NCBI GenBank assembly: GCA_026873275.1
Contig: JANTUC010000006.1
Span: 868,001 to 932,000, forward strand
DNA length: 64,000 nt
Reading direction: 5' to 3'
DNA from: Pseudopithomyces maydicus
Lineage: Eukaryota > Ascomycota > Dothideomycetes > Pleosporales > Didymosphaeriaceae
Each line of letters opens with the position of its first letter. The first letter of the stretch is position 1. The notes beneath the pieces are model-generated. The model saw nothing but the letters and a program-made list of their open reading frames with translations. It was not told the origin of the DNA and ran no database searches. This document shows, piece after piece, positions 22,758 through 35,843 of the stretch. The translations under genes were made by a program, and so were the position numbers.

Positions 22758-25700
22758 ATGGGGGGAGCACCTAAGAAAGACAACTTCTGGAGCAATATTT
22801 ACGTAGGATCTAGCTCCTCATCCAGAGGTTCGAGTGTCATAAACGCCAGCCGCCACAGCACTATCTTCTCAAAGCCTTCTGGTTCCACCGTCACCAAGTC
22901 CACTACCACGCCGTCTGGAGTAGACTTCTTGTACGAAGATGGAAACCCTGAAAGTAAGGCGTCGCTTGGGAAAATGCACTACAGTCTTCAATATTTGCCT
23001 TCTCTGCTACTATTTGACGTCGACGTTACTACGAAGGAATCTTTCAAGAATGAAGGTGGCAAAATGGAGGTTGAGGATGTGGTGGTACAGAGTCGCAGAC
23101 TTCGGATTAAAGCCTTGAAGGAATATATCTCGTCTGGGACTAGTTCTCGTGACGAAGAGAATAACAACAGTAGCGAAGAAAAGATAGGCATCCCAGAAGA
23201 GCAAGTTGGTACTCCAGGTGACGAAGAGGTTGACAATGCAGATTCATCGATACTGAACAATTTTGCATTTGATCTTGAAGCCCGTTTCGATGGTCTGGAA
23301 ATATTAAGGGATCATACAATCCATACATACAAGTTCGCTCCGTCCCAATTTGGTCGCACAAATCGCATCATAATCCCAGTTGAAGACGAAAAGACTGCCA
23401 TCGATATCCTTGGTAGATTCGAAAATTTCAAGGATCTTGCCGAAACTAAAAAGACCTTCAAGACAAAAAAGCAGACCGAAGTCTACAAGATGGGTTGCTA
23501 ACTTGTAAAATCGTGCGACATGGTGTTTTCATCAGTTCGAATGATGTAAGAGAATCTGGGGATAAGAAAAAATTATACCGGCGTAGCTTACAGCTGTTGT
23601 TTCGGCAACAAAAATTTTCGGCGATTTCTCGCACCCATGATCAGATTGCACTCGAAGTTCCAGGTGGGGATGAATATTGGGTCGAACACACGGACAGGGA
23701 CATTCACCTTGAAGCCCCATGGGAATATGGAGTTCGTTCCAGATTCAAGTTCGATGACTCCTGTCGCATGTGTATCAACTTTGATCTAGTTCCCTTCCTC
23801 GAGAAAGATAGTCCAGTTGATAAGTATGCTCTCTACCACTTCCCAGAAAGCTTTCCCTCAGAACAATCCAGCATACGTAAATCGTTAAAGAGACTTCTTC
23901 AAGGTTTACGCGTGAAATATCCGTTTTCGAGAGACATCAGGCAGCTTTACGCAAGTACCGCTCGACAAAATGGATGGAAGCATGACAATCCCATCCAAGA
24001 GATTCAGGAACCAGCAGATCGTGTCTACACAATCAGAGATATCAAGTATAATTCTGATATAGGCCAATTTATTACGGTCGAAAAGACAGTTGGAGATGGT
24101 AGCGTTGAAACTAAACGTTTCACTGTTAAGAAATATCTTGAGTTCTTCAATGCTCCTCTCAATAAAAATTCTCGACACTTGCCTCTGGCCGATATCGGAA
24201 ACGTCGAACCGTTCTGGGCTCCTCTCGATTTATTGTTTCTTAGTGACAATCAGGTTCCGAATCATACAGGATACCTCACCACAGAGCTAAAACGGCTGCG
24301 AGAATTAATAAGCGCACAGAGGATAGCTCAGCTAGGGGTCCAAATCATGAACAAGGTCAACTCGCAGCCAAACACTATTTTTCAGTTTATACAACCTGAC
24401 AAGCCTGAGATTTTACTCCCATTCACTGCTTCTGATGCCAATAATTATCTGCCTCTCGTATCAGTTTCTCCAAAAGATTTCGGCTTAGCACCGAGAACAA
24501 AGATTACAGGAGCTGCACCTTTTGCTAATGTATCAGTCATGTACATTACCCCTAAGATTTTCAGTCCTACCACGGAGGAGTTTCTCGAGAACGTAAAAAT
24601 TGCATTATCAAAGGAAGGCGAGAAAGATGCACACAGTAGAATTCTAGATATTAATACCGACGAAAAGATATCGGCGAATTCGATCAAATCCACCTCGGAG
24701 CTATTTCGTCTACAGGATAAGAGTCGGAAGGAGAATATGGGCCAGTTGATCAACGATAATGCCAATGTCTTTATTGGCATCATTGACAGTGAATCATTGA
24801 CAACCGAGAAGTACAAAGAGGCCGCAGCCGAGATAAAGAGAATGGGAGACCGTAGACTTGGTGTTGTCACAATAGCTATCGACGATCGGCAACTTAAGGA
24901 GCGCTTTTCAAGCGGCCGAATCGCGTTTCCTGAAAACCTTCTTCGGAAGATCCGGTTCATGCTAGGCTCTATAAATTGCGATTGGGACGAGACTAGTTTC
25001 GCAGAAAAAATCAACAGAGAATACCCAGACGGTCTAATCATTGTCGGAGCTCATATCTCGCAGCCTGACTCCGTTTCCACGGAAGGATGTCCTGCAGTAG
25101 CCAGTCTTGTGGTCAGTAAAGCAAGCGACCCATCTTTCTATCAACCCATAGCTAGGGTACAGACGGCCAGGGAGTGCGTTCGTCGGACGTACGATACAGA
25201 CGTACCTGCTGACGTGCAGAAAATACAAAGGTTTGCGCACTCCTATCAAACTTGCATCGAAGACCTCCAGAATATCATGAATACTATGTTTAGAGATTGG
25301 GTTAAGCAGAGAGATACATCATCGAGTGGACAGATTAGACGAACTAGACCACGTGTGGTTTTTTACCGCGATTCCTACGACGGCATGGATCTCGAGGCTT
25401 ATAAAAAGGAATCACACCAGATAATGGAAGCATACAAGGCCGTATTTAAGTCAAACGACCCACCACCACTATCTTACATTACGATACAAAAGAACAATCG
25501 ACGGCACATCCCAACCTTAGGAGATGGAGCCGACAAGAAGGATATTTGTGACGCCCCTTTCTCTTTTACTACCAGCGAATACAAGGCAGATAAAATCAAA
25601 CATATCCAGGGCAATCAACGAAGAGAAGAGGATGGGGCAAAACATCAGTATCATGTGCATCTTAACAATGGAGGGTCGCAGATGACGCTTGGGAAACTCA

Positions 25701-26092
25701 GAGACTTGGTAAGCAATGCATCTACCTAGACTAATAGCAAGTGAGTTAACGCTATTCAGACCATCTTGCTCAACCATAGTTCGCAATTGGGAGACCCTAC
25801 ATCAATTGCGCTCCCCGTGCACTACGCCAGGAAGCTCGCACGACGCGTGTTGTCCTACTATGACTGGATGTCGCGCAAAGACATAAGCAACCACCCCAAT
25901 TTGAAAAAGGATATAGAGCTTGGTGACACCACAGGCAAAGTGCAACTGGAAAAGGTCAGAGAGGGTTTTCAATACACGACATTGCGCAATCAAGATCTAC
26001 ACCGTGTAAGAGGAGATCGTGACAAGAAGGTAAAGGAATTCAGAATTCGCCCCTGGAGCCCGAAACTCGATGACAAGATGTTCTTCATATGA
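22758..26092 (+). CDS. Divergent Argonaute-like protein, probably without slicer activity (frame break)
   Basis: Argonaute family protein of about 1090 residues, normally the small-RNA-binding core of RNA silencing. Parts: 22758 to about 23470, then 23470-25708, a 51 bp intron (GTAAGC..CAG), and 25760-26092. PAZ-like features are RVYTIRDI, the KRFTVKKYLEFF region and FWAPLDLLFLSDNQ. The PIWI half has YPDGLIIVGAHISQP, VVFYRDSYDGM, YITIQKN and LPVHYARKLARRVLSYY. The first catalytic Asp (GADVTHP in the family) is His at 25052-25054. The second Asp is kept at 25370-25372. The final His position (YYAH) is Arg at 25829-25831. The segment between, normally GTVVD..DFYL.SH, is hardly recognisable. So cleavage activity is unlikely, though guide binding may persist. 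The first two parts are in different frames: one base is missing in an A run near 23448-23470. Visibly AT-richer than its neighbours. Confidence 0.82.
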
Positions 26093-27131
26093 GCTTATTA
26101 CATGGTCTTGCAATGTTGGACCACACACCAGTCCATCTTTACACTCGCCACTGCAGATCCTGCCTTGATGAACTTAAACCATTCGTATCAATCTCTTTTT
26201 GGCCCTAATTCATCTTGGATAAGCTCTGACCGGTGGTCATCAGAATCTTCAGAAACTGTTATTCTCGTACACTAACCGCTTATGAATATTCCAACTTTGC
26301 ACCTGCTCACCGCAATGAGCAGAAATACTAGAAAATTCTTACGATTCTTCAAGCTGCAATAGTACACCAAAATGTTCTGAAAAAAATCATGCTGTGGGTC
26401 TTGTTCGTTGTTTTAAGGTAGTTAGCTTTTGTTCACTCAATAAATATGTCCAATCTTTCAACCTGTTCCCTATTTACTCTGTGTATGAAGAAAAAATAGC
26501 GTGGACCGGGATCAAAAGCCCGCTTCACAAGGCTTTTCCCAAAAGACATCTAAAGCACTACATTCGTGTCATCTCGTGAATGAAAGAGCAAGATCTTGAC
26601 TTACGGCTGCGATCTCGTTTGCAACGTAAGGGATCAAGAGACATGCTAAGTAAGTGACATTTTCTGTGGGCTCAGATACGATAGCTTACTTTGGTACGAT
26701 CAAACAACGTGATGTAGTGAGGTCTACTGACTAGAGTGGCGGGGCTTTTTCTTTTCTTCCTAATGGAGGGAATATGAGTTTCGAAGACTACCGGGCGTCT
26801 TTTGGGTTGGAAAGTGGGGCAGGAGACGTGAGATTTGGCCTAGCAAAGCGACACGCTGGGATTCAGTGTGGTGATAGATATTGTTTGTCCCTCCAAGATT
26901 ACTGTGGGCTAATATTGATCGGCTACGAACCTGGCTGTCATCTCGCTGTCTAGGGCTAACGCAGCGACACACCTGCAATCACAAAATCCATCGTCTCAAC
27001 GCCAATCGCGGCTTGAAGGACAGTTCTCAATTGATCATTACATCTAGTCTTAGCACCTCTTGGGAAATTCTAAATATTCCTTTGAACCAGCATCAAGTCG
27101 GCCAGTAATGATTCACTCTATATGTGTATGC
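26093..27131. other. Convergent AT-rich spacer of about 1 kb
   Basis: Lies between the 3' ends of the Argonaute and the MFS transporter genes. No supported gene. Confidence 0.5.
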
Positions 27132-29076
27132 TTAAGAACTCCTTCTCCCATACGGCTCGAAGGGAAAGCACACTGCAATGCCCGCCATAACTACATACAA
27201 CGCTGCGCAGATATAAATTGGAACAGGGGTCCCTGTATTGCTGTACGTCGCGACAACAGCGCTGATGATACCCATGATGCGGTTCCCAGACACAGCCAGC
27301 CCATTGCCGGTACCGCGGTGCGCTGAAGGAAGAACTTCGGGCGTATACGCGTACAGCGTGCCGTAGTAGATGTTGAGGCAGAAATTGATGATGCAAGTAA
27401 ACGCCGTATTCTGTGTTTGCGAGCGTACCTACAACATATGTTAGCTTAGACAAAAAGAATAGAAGGAATAAAAGAGACTTGCCTGCGTATACGCAAAGAA
27501 GAAAATGCACGTAACCAGCGCTCCTATCACCATCGTGTACTTGCGGCCCAGAAACCTCAGATTGCACATCCAACCCGCCAACACCGGGCCCCAAATCCCC
27601 GAGAAATTCACCAGTGTGTAGTTGCGCCACGTCACATACGCACTCGTCTGTCCAAACTGCGCACCCCGACTCTCCAAATATTGCGGCAGAAACACATTAT
27701 ACAGCGGATACGCCAATCCGATCAGCACCCAACTCGCCCAAATCAAGCCCGTGCTCACCCCTATCCGTTTCGTAGCAAACAGACCCTTAAGATGAACACC
27801 TATCTCCGCCAGTGACCACTTACTGCGGTCAGTATTCTTACTGATGGTCCCGCAAGCAGCCATCTGCTCGACAGTAAGCGAGCACGAGCGGTTGTACTTT
27901 TGCGCAATAAATTGCAATGTTTCGACGGCCTCTGCGTCGCGGCCTTCGCCGATGAGGAATTTGGGCGTTTCGCGGAGGCGCATGACGGTGATGCGGAGGA
28001 TGGACATGACGAAGACGAGGGAGCCCGAGGCGAACCAGACGTAGCGCCAGCCTTTGTTGTTGGCGTAGGTGCAGGGTTCGGCGTCGGGGAAGAGAGAGGG
28101 TCTTTGCAGGAGAAGTTGGGGATGAAGGCCCAGGCGAAGAAGCCGGCGATAAGCTGACCGATACCTTGTGTTTGGTTAGGATTACTTTTCCTTTTTCCGT
28201 GGATTTTCATAGTTGGGAATCTGCCATTAAGCAGTAGGAAATGGAAACCGGGCATGGGATGAAAGTCGACTCACCCCACCAGCACGCCATCAGCGTAAGC
28301 ATCCATTGCCTGTTACTCGGAAGGTACTCCAGAAACACGGCTGTGTCGAGAACCAAATTTCCTCCGCCGCCGAAACTACTCAGGCAAACGAAAAGTCCCA
28401 AAACGATCCAATTGGGACTGCTCCCCGCGACAATGGCAAAGACGGAGCATATTATCAAGCTCACGTTGAACGCGAACCGTCTCCCGATGATATCCGCACT
28501 GATTCCTATATCACAAGTCAGCTGAACTTCTCCTCTTGATACCCCATTCATTCCTACTTTACATCCACGCTCTTTCTAGTTCTTCGGCTTTCACCAAAAT
28601 ATGGTATATCAAACTCACCCCAAAAGCTCGCACCCGTAAGCATCCCCACATACGCCGCAACCGTCAACCCATTTCCCCACCCAGGGTTGAACTCCAACGC
28701 CGCCTGCCCCGCGATGATACTCTGAATGAGCAGAATCAAGCTGTCGACGGCGTATCCGAAGCCGTTAAGCACGAAGAGCTTCCACTGGTAGGGGGTGAAG
28801 CCGATTTCGTCGATGGCGTTGTTAACGAGGTGCATTTTGGCGTTGAGGACGGGGTCGGTGTGTTCGAGGGAGAGAATGTCGCCCTGGTGGTGGTTAGTAT
28901 GTAAGCCAGAGGACTAAATGTATATTCGATGTATAGCGAGACGGTTGGGTCAGACAAAATGTATGTGTACTCACTTTGCCCAGCGACACTCCATCAGACT
29001 CTGCGCGCTCAACATCCGCGACATTCGCTGTTGTCCCCGCCTCGGCTTCGCCTTTCTTATCTGGTATGCTCGCCAT
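27132..29076 (-). CDS. MFS transporter, SV2/carboxylate-type symporter family (frame break)
   Basis: Twelve-helix plasma membrane transporter of the major facilitator superfamily. Five exons: 29076-28975, 28883-28619, 28505-28275, 28164-27483 and 27428-27132, giving 525 residues after correction. The N-terminus is hydrophilic. The segments GFGYAVDSLILLIQSIIAGQ, DIIGRRFAFN (loop 2-3 motif), GGGGNLVLDTAVFLEYLP and RLRETPKFLIGEGRD are typical of the fungal SV2-like group, which includes carboxylate and aromatic acid carriers. SCKDPLS and FPDAEPCTYANNKGWRYVW lie in different frames; one base is missing in the CT-rich stretch at 28090-28099. The fourth intron (27429-27482) begins with GCAAGT, so it is a GC-AG intron. 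The substrate is not predictable. Confidence 0.85.
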
Positions 29077-29946
29077 GCTGAGCCGTTCTATCTCAGGGTA
29101 GCGAAGCTTAAATTTCCTCGTAGAAACTTGTTGCTGCCGTGCACGCTCTCACTTCTCTTTCTAATTTGTAGTCTTCTATCCCCTCACTGTGCAGAACTTA
29201 TTTAACTTTACACGTCGTTCGCTCGTTTGCCCAGCTTCTACCAATCTACGTATGCGCTTTGCGCTCCAAACGTCCCAACGCACAAAAGACTTAGCAAACT
29301 CCGTTAGTCAGTCAGTCGCTCGCTATCCTCGACGCAGCACGCGGGCATGTCAAGAATATTATACATGGTCGATCGATCGGCCGGCCCGAGCGTTGTGCTT
29401 GGGATCCGTGGTACGAGGTTGCAGCCATGCACGGTACGCACGTGGGGGTCCCCGATTGGCCGATTCGCTGTGCGTGCCCAGAGAAAGAGGATGCCGCCAA
29501 TGTTCCCCGCACCGTTTGGGCCGCATAGCGGGTGGCCTGGGTGGGAAAGGTGCGCTTACGGCCTGGATGAGTGGCGGGTGAAGTCATCAAGTCATGTTAT
29601 CTTGTGAACTCCACAGGTTGGAAATCGGACTTGTGCAGCTTTAGGCTAGCGAACAAGGATCCGGTATCTGGTGCACAAATTTCTTTCCTAGTCCGAGCAT
29701 TTATTTTGGAAGGTGGTAGGAAGATGTGTGATGTCCAAAAAAGGCGCCCAAGAGCAGGTGCTCAAGTGATGGATAGATCACGTGGACATGCAATGCCCGG
29801 CGGGCACGGCATTACCTCACCTCGGTCCTTCTACACCATCTCATAAACCCTGGTGCAATTGTCTAAGAACAAATGTTAAATTCAGGTGACATCACATAAG
29901 TGATTGAATCCACCTATTTGAGCCAGATGCATCCTAACTCCTACAT
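29077..29946. other. Spacer without a supported gene
   Basis: 870 bp holding the promoter of the MFS gene on its left side and the 3' side of the DUF6536 gene on its right. No coding signal recognised. Confidence 0.5.
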
Positions 29947-32258
29947 TCACGCATACAGCCTCCCACCCACCAGCTTCCCAACCTCCCTACTCGAAATACA
30001 GCACCGTCCCACCAGCACACCCCCAACCTCCCTCCTCAATTCCTCACCCTCATTATCCACCTCCGTTCCCCATTGCACTCTCCCCAACCACGCCTCATCA
30101 TCCCTCTGCAAAGGATGACACGCCGCACTTATCGCCGCACTACAACTCCCCACGCAAATCGACCCCCAAGCATACCACCTCGCCGCACTCAACCCAGCCA
30201 CCAGTATAAACACGCAGCTGAGCACGAAAATCGGCACCGACGCCCGCAGCGAGTACGTCAACCCCGATAGTGTGGGCCCCTGCTGCACCCCGTGGTAATT
30301 GTAGTCGAACCGCGTAATGAACAGCGACTGTGATATGAAATACTGCAGCAAGGTGCCCCCACCGAGGAGCGGCAAGCTGTATCGATACGGCAGCTGCAGC
30401 CAGTACGAGGATTGCTGTGCCGAGTCAGGCACGGGGTTGGACACGCGGAGGGGCGTGGCCCCCGTGCGAAGAGGCTCCATTCTAGACCGCACAGCATGCA
30501 CGTGAAGAAGTTGTTGTAGAGGAAGTAGAAGAGGGAGGCGAGGAGCTGGGGAGCATTTGCGGCAGCGGCGGCAGCGAAGAAGGGGAGGTTCGTGGAGGTG
30601 AGGATGTCGGAGGGCTTGAGGAGGCCGATTCCCATGTTCCAGGTTTGGCCGTCTTGGGTTTGGCGCCAGGCGGAGAGGATGAGGATGGCGTGGAGAGGTT
30701 GACGAGGAGAATGGAGCTGGACGGGTTAGTTACCGATAGGTGGAGGATTTGGAGAAAAGAAGGGGATAACGAGATGGCCTCACTCACAGGATTAGCCAGG
30801 GGAGCCATCGCCAAATAGTCAGAGTGCGCCACCAGTTGCGGCCGTCACCGCGCCAGAAACGAGGAGCCTGCATTGTGGTACTCTTTCTCAAGCTTCTGCT
30901 CCAAAGCGCAAGGCTTGCATCGTTCTCAAGCAGGCAGTGCCCTCGTGTGAATGGGTCCGGATTCTGTAAAAATGATTGGATCGCGTCCCCTATTGTGAGC
31001 AATCGGTCTGACGGCCGGAAGCAGAGGACCAGCATGGCCATTGTCTTAAACAAGTTACATACCATCACCACACCTAGCATGGTAGCAGATATCTCGATGC
31101 TGCACTTCTGAGGTGACTCCCGTGCCAAACAGTACGCCACTTCAGAGGTCATCAGCGACCAGGGTTCCATCTTCACGGGCATAGTCCAGCTATCGGTGTG
31201 GCCCACCAGTGTCCAGTCGCTACAGCACCATGTCTCTAGAAAAGTGTTCCGGGCCACCATATCGTGGACTGAGAGTGAGCCGTGCTCATAGCTGAATATA
31301 GGCGTTGTGTTGAGGCTTCGAGCATCACCTGGAAGATACATCAGAGAAGCTGTCTTGTTCCGAATCCCTGTTCGCCCTGCTCGTTGAGTCTTCCTACCCG
31401 TCAGCTCGAGCGTCTCATTGAAGACGATCAACAGGTCCCCAAAAGCATTCATTGGACTCTTATACTGCTGATAGCACGATTCGGCCTCCAAACGCACCAG
31501 CTCTTTATTCCTAATCCGCTCACCCACATTCTCAAAGAAGCCCGTGAATAGTTCCCTCGTAGCCTCGATCTGTGTATTTCCCTCTCCACGTTCAATGCGC
31601 CTCGTAAACGCATCGTGCATGCCCTCCAAAGCCGTCTGATCATCCACCGCTGTTTGATCCATGAGCAAAACATCGTACTTGTTCAACGTCGTACTTCGGA
31701 ACACCACCGAATTGTAACTACTCCTTGTTACCCACCGTATATATACATATACAATTACACTGCACAACACAACAAAATGCCCTCTTTCCTTCACAACACG
31801 GAGATAAAAGCGAATAGAACTCACAAAAAGTGTAACCCCCCACTCGACACCCCCAGCCCCACCCACAACCACGCATCCCCCTCCCCCCTCCCTCCAATTC
31901 CTCCAACTAGGCACCCCAACATCCACCCACCTCCCCCTCCCATGCGCCTCATCCACCACTGCTCGCGTCGGCGCCATCAACCGCTGCATGCAGTAGCTCG
32001 ACCCGCCCAGCAGCACGGAGCTCAGCACGTTGATGGCGAGCTGCGCGACGACGAGCAGGCGCGTGGCGCGGGTGCAGGGTCCCGTGTAGGCCGTGTGCAT
32101 GTCGCCGTTGTGGGGGAGGGTGCCGGTCCAGGCAGCGAGGAAGGCGTTGAGGAGGAGGGCGAGGAAGGTGATGAGGGTGAAGGTGGTGAGGGCGAAGTTG
32201 GGGTGGCGGAGGAGGCGGAGGGGGAGAGGTGAGGGGGAGAGGCAGTGGGTTTGAGCAT
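29947..32258 (-). CDS. DUF6536 family multi-spanning membrane protein (frame breaks, start uncertain)
   Basis: Fungal membrane protein of unknown function. Recognisable family blocks in order: HPNFALTTFTLITFLALLLN (first helix), AINVLSSVLLGGSSYCMQRL, APTRAVVDEAHGRGRWVDVG, SSYNSVVF, NAPQLLASLFYFLYNNFFTC, LEWSLFARG and YWLQLPYRYSLPLL. The intron at 30717-30787 (GTGAGT..CAG) is clear. The block LEWSLFARG and the next block ATPLRVSNPVPDSAQQSSYW are in different frames, explained by a missing base in the C5 run at 30459-30463. The start at 32258 (MLKPTASPP) needs a further one-base correction in C-rich sequence, so the true start may lie elsewhere. Around 31740-31840 the frame is open, but the family alignment suggests a short intron after SSIRFYL whose borders I cannot fix. 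The first half contains an RRIERGEG..ELFTGFF region without known function. Confidence 0.7.
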
Positions 32259-33304
32259 TGGGTGGGAGGGGCGGGTAGGTTGGTTGGTAGGTAGGTGGAG
32301 GTGGTGATTGTGGTGATGCGGTTGGTGTGGGGAACGGGTAGGTGGGAAGTAAGGAAAAAGGAAAGAGCGTATGGATTAGTTTAGAAAATCAGCAGAACAG
32401 AAGAGGCTCCGGTGTAGCACTGTGCATGTGCGGGCGGTAGGAATTATTTAATATTTTTAAAGAGGAATGTGGTCATATAGCGAGAAGGGCATTCACCACA
32501 GACACACGCATGTTCATGTAGACCCGGTCATGTATCATGTGTACGTGCAATTAACGCACGACCCGAACTTCGAGGCCGCTCTGTACGCAAGATACAATAT
32601 TGCGTGGCCCATGTCTCCCACCTGCCACTATCCCCAAGACTGTGCCACTACTTTCCCCATACGTATCCCCGCAGCCCCCAAAATGGCGAACCCCAATTCG
32701 CTCCCACCCCCAGTCGACTCACATACACACCTCATGGCCTAGATTACCCCGTTGGGGGCCACGGCCTTGGTCCCCGATCCACCCATACAAGTATCGACGA
32801 TTCCTCGGCCCTCGCCCGATGCCATGGTCGTGGTGTCTCGTCATTTATTTCACGTTACGACATACTGCGAGTAGGCAACGGGACAATTTGGAATTCTATT
32901 TGAAATCCTGGATAGGGTTTAAATACCCGGTCGAGCCATGGACGAGGTGTGACGCAGTATGAGTGGCCCAGCCAAACAAGTAAGATGAATTCGCTTAAGC
33001 TACATAGATGCAACGGGGCGCCATACATTCGTGTCCACATAGAACGCCGTCTCAGTAGTACGCTAAACGCACCGCGGCGGATACCAAAAACAATATAAAT
33101 ATGTACACAATACAACTGACACAGGGACATGCCATCCAGAAGCGAAAAATCCCTTGCAGCTCGATATACCAAATATCCTGAACGCCAATGCTAGGGGAGT
33201 ATCGGGTATTGCCCACAAGCCCCAGGAGACGCCTTTGAAAGAAGAGCCCCGAAACGTAAATAGAAGAAGACCGCCCATGCCATGTTACGAGCCGTGTTGG
33301 ACGC
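32259..33304. other. Spacer of about 1 kb without a supported gene
   Basis: Contains the presumed promoter of the DUF6536 gene and the 3' flank of the Cac2 gene. No coding signal. Confidence 0.5.
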
Positions 33305-35843
33305 TCATGACTGCGTGGATGTGTCGGTGGTTTGGGTGTTTTCCACCGTACTCGCAACAGAACCGTCGTTCGTCTCAACCGACGGAAGTGTGACCAGCGT
33401 CGGAGCAATTCTCCTCTTCTTCGTTTGTCTTCCTTCCTCAAGCTCCGGTACAGCTTGCAAGTCTCGTTTCTTTCTAGGGGATAGGCCATCGTCACGCTCT
33501 GATTCGCTCTCCCTCCGCTGTCCACCAGTCACACTGGGAATACCGCTGACCGAACTGTTGGCACTATGTGATCCGTGGCCATGGGCAGGAGTGAGAGGAG
33601 GCGTGAACATGGGCACCCCACCAACCGGTCCTGAATTTGTTGCTGCCAGACCCGGGACTGCCGACATGGAAGGGGTGGGAGCATTCATTACACCCATGTC
33701 ACCAGCACCAGGCGCGAATGACGAGGCGGTTGCGATACTCGAGACGGAGTTGCTTCGGGTGGGACTACCAGGCCTAGCAGGAATGAACGAACTCGGCGAG
33801 GCTGGAAATCCTGCTGAAGGTTGTCTCGTCATGGCAGGTGCAGTTGCCGTAGCCGTGTTAGGCATGCTCGAGGTCGTGGGGGTTGGGGTGGGGGTTGAAT
33901 GGTTAGAGGCTCGCGAAGCGGCAGTATCGATCGAAGGAGTGTGTGCATGTCGTGACTCCTTGGCCAACGGTCCAGTGTATTTTTCTCCCAATTCGCCAGG
34001 GGCAAACGTTAAAGACGAGCAGAATCCATCTGAAGAGGTCATCAACAGGGTGGCGCCATCATTTGACCTTGGACCGTTAGTTTCGTTCTCGGAATCTCGG
34101 GTGATCAACTTACCACGTAAGGTCAGTAAAAGTAGCAAAGTGCAGATTACTAACTATGCACAAGGGCTTCTGTTGCTGGGTGTCATAAACGTGCACAGCA
34201 TCCTGTGTGGCGACGGCATACACCATGCGATACGGTAAGCTGAATGCTGAGACTGGGCCGGGGGTGGGTTGCCCGATGCGCCGCCATCACCGTCAGGCTT
34301 CGGGGATGCAGCAGCCACGCTTGGCGAAGGCGAGGGTGCGCTTGTCAGCGGTGGCGGATCCATTGACGCATTCGAGGTAGGCGCCCGGGACGGAAGAGCT
34401 GGCTCGGGCAGTGCGGGAATCTCATCGTCAGCAGACGAAGTGTCAATGGTGATTTGTCTGGTCGGGGGATGGGTCTGGCGAAGCGTGTAGTACACTGGCG
34501 AGCATCGCACAGCGACAGACGGTTTCTTGTGTCCCGGAAGGTATGCAACAGGTGGCTTGTTCAGACCACCTCGGGTGTAAATATAAACAGTATTGGTGAT
34601 CTCCTCGGTCGTCTTGTGCATATCGGTGAGCGAAGGGAGCACATTCTTGTACTGGCCAGCCGGTGTGAACAGCAAGCTGCCATCTGGTGCAAACGTCAAA
34701 CGGCGGAAGAAAGAAGTAAGGGTTTCGTTTGCGTATATGGGAGCGTTTCGAACGCCACTTAAACTTGGGTGGGTGCCGGTTGAGAGACTCCCAATGCTCG
34801 GCGAATTGGGCATGACGGCGGGTAAAGGCATGGAGGGTGCGGGTGAAGCGGACCGCCGCATCGAGGGGGATGAGCCGAATGAGGAGCGACGACTGTGGGA
34901 CGTAGGCGGCGGGTTCATCGGGAGAGCCAGCGACTGGGGGTACCGGGCGCAGATGGCGCGGGAGAAGCTGCAAGGGCGGATGCGTGTGCGACGAAAGACG
35001 CCCGGCCTCCAAAGTCAGGCGGGGCTGGACTGTTCGAAGAGATGCGGCGGGCGGGAAGGTCCATCTTTGTGACCTTGCTGTGCGGATCCAGCGTGAACTC
35101 CCCATTCTTGTTTTTCAGGCTGTAGATGTGCACGGAGCGGTCGGACGACTGGGTAGCTACGAACTCGTTGAGCGGATCCCAGGCCACGCCCTGGACGTAG
35201 TGGCTATGCTCGGCAATCTGCCGGATCATGACGCCTGGATGTGTTTAGAAGACGGATGGGTTGCTGGGCCGGGCAAGGGGTGTACCTGTTTGGGCGTTGT
35301 ATATGCGGGCAATGTTGTCCATGCTTCCTGTGATGAAAAACTGGCCGTCGGGAGACCAGGCAAGGTCGTAGATTTCAGAGCCCATGGACCTGCACATGTG
35401 CTTTACTCGCCATGCCTCTTTATCCTCGGGTCCGTCATCGCCCAATTGCTTCATGGGAGGGTGTTCGGACGGGACCCAGAGCAAGACGACGCCATCGTCG
35501 CTGGCAGAGGCAAGGACCTCGCCTGGGAGGTGTCAGACTGGACTCGAGGCTTGCACAGAGCTGTTCATACCTTTTGGAGCCCATCGCACCACGTTCACAG
35601 CTTGCGAGTGCTTCGCGAGGGTGGCCAGGTAGCTCACCTTGCGCTCCTCGCCGTTGGCTTCCACCTTCCAGAGCTAGGGCTGTCAGCACCGTTCCTCGGG
35701 CGGAAAGGCTGGTAGGAACATACCCTCACGTTGTTGTCGCCGCCAGCCGTGGCGAGACGTCCCTTGCCGTGGGGCTCGAAGTGCGCCGAGTAGATTGGGG
35801 TGTTGTCATTGTGCCAGGACACGAGCAGCGGAGCGGCCTTCAT
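33305..35843 (-). CDS. cac2: Chromatin assembly factor 1 subunit B, Cac2/p60 (two frame breaks)
   Basis: WD40 subunit of the CAF-1 histone H3-H4 chaperone, which deposits histones behind the replication fork. Five exons: 35843-35724, 35673-35571, 35522-35286, 35234-34114 and 34067-33305, about 781 residues after correction. It opens with the family signature LLVSWHNDNTPIYSAHFEP. WD repeats follow (RLATAGGDNNVRLW, VLASASDDGVVLLW, FFITGSMDNIARIYN, FVATQSSDRSVHIY, LPYRMVYAVATQDAVHVYD, WSNDGATLLMTSSDGF). The middle holds a Ser/Pro-rich insert, and the last about 240 residues are low-complexity and Ser/Thr/Pro-rich with basic patches (SPRKKRD, TKKRR). Two single-base losses break the frame: the G5 runs at 34936-34940 and 34260-34264 (C5 on the coding strand). 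Both junctions rejoin conserved sequence once corrected. The gene is essential-type housekeeping, which argues against real decay. Confidence 0.9.
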
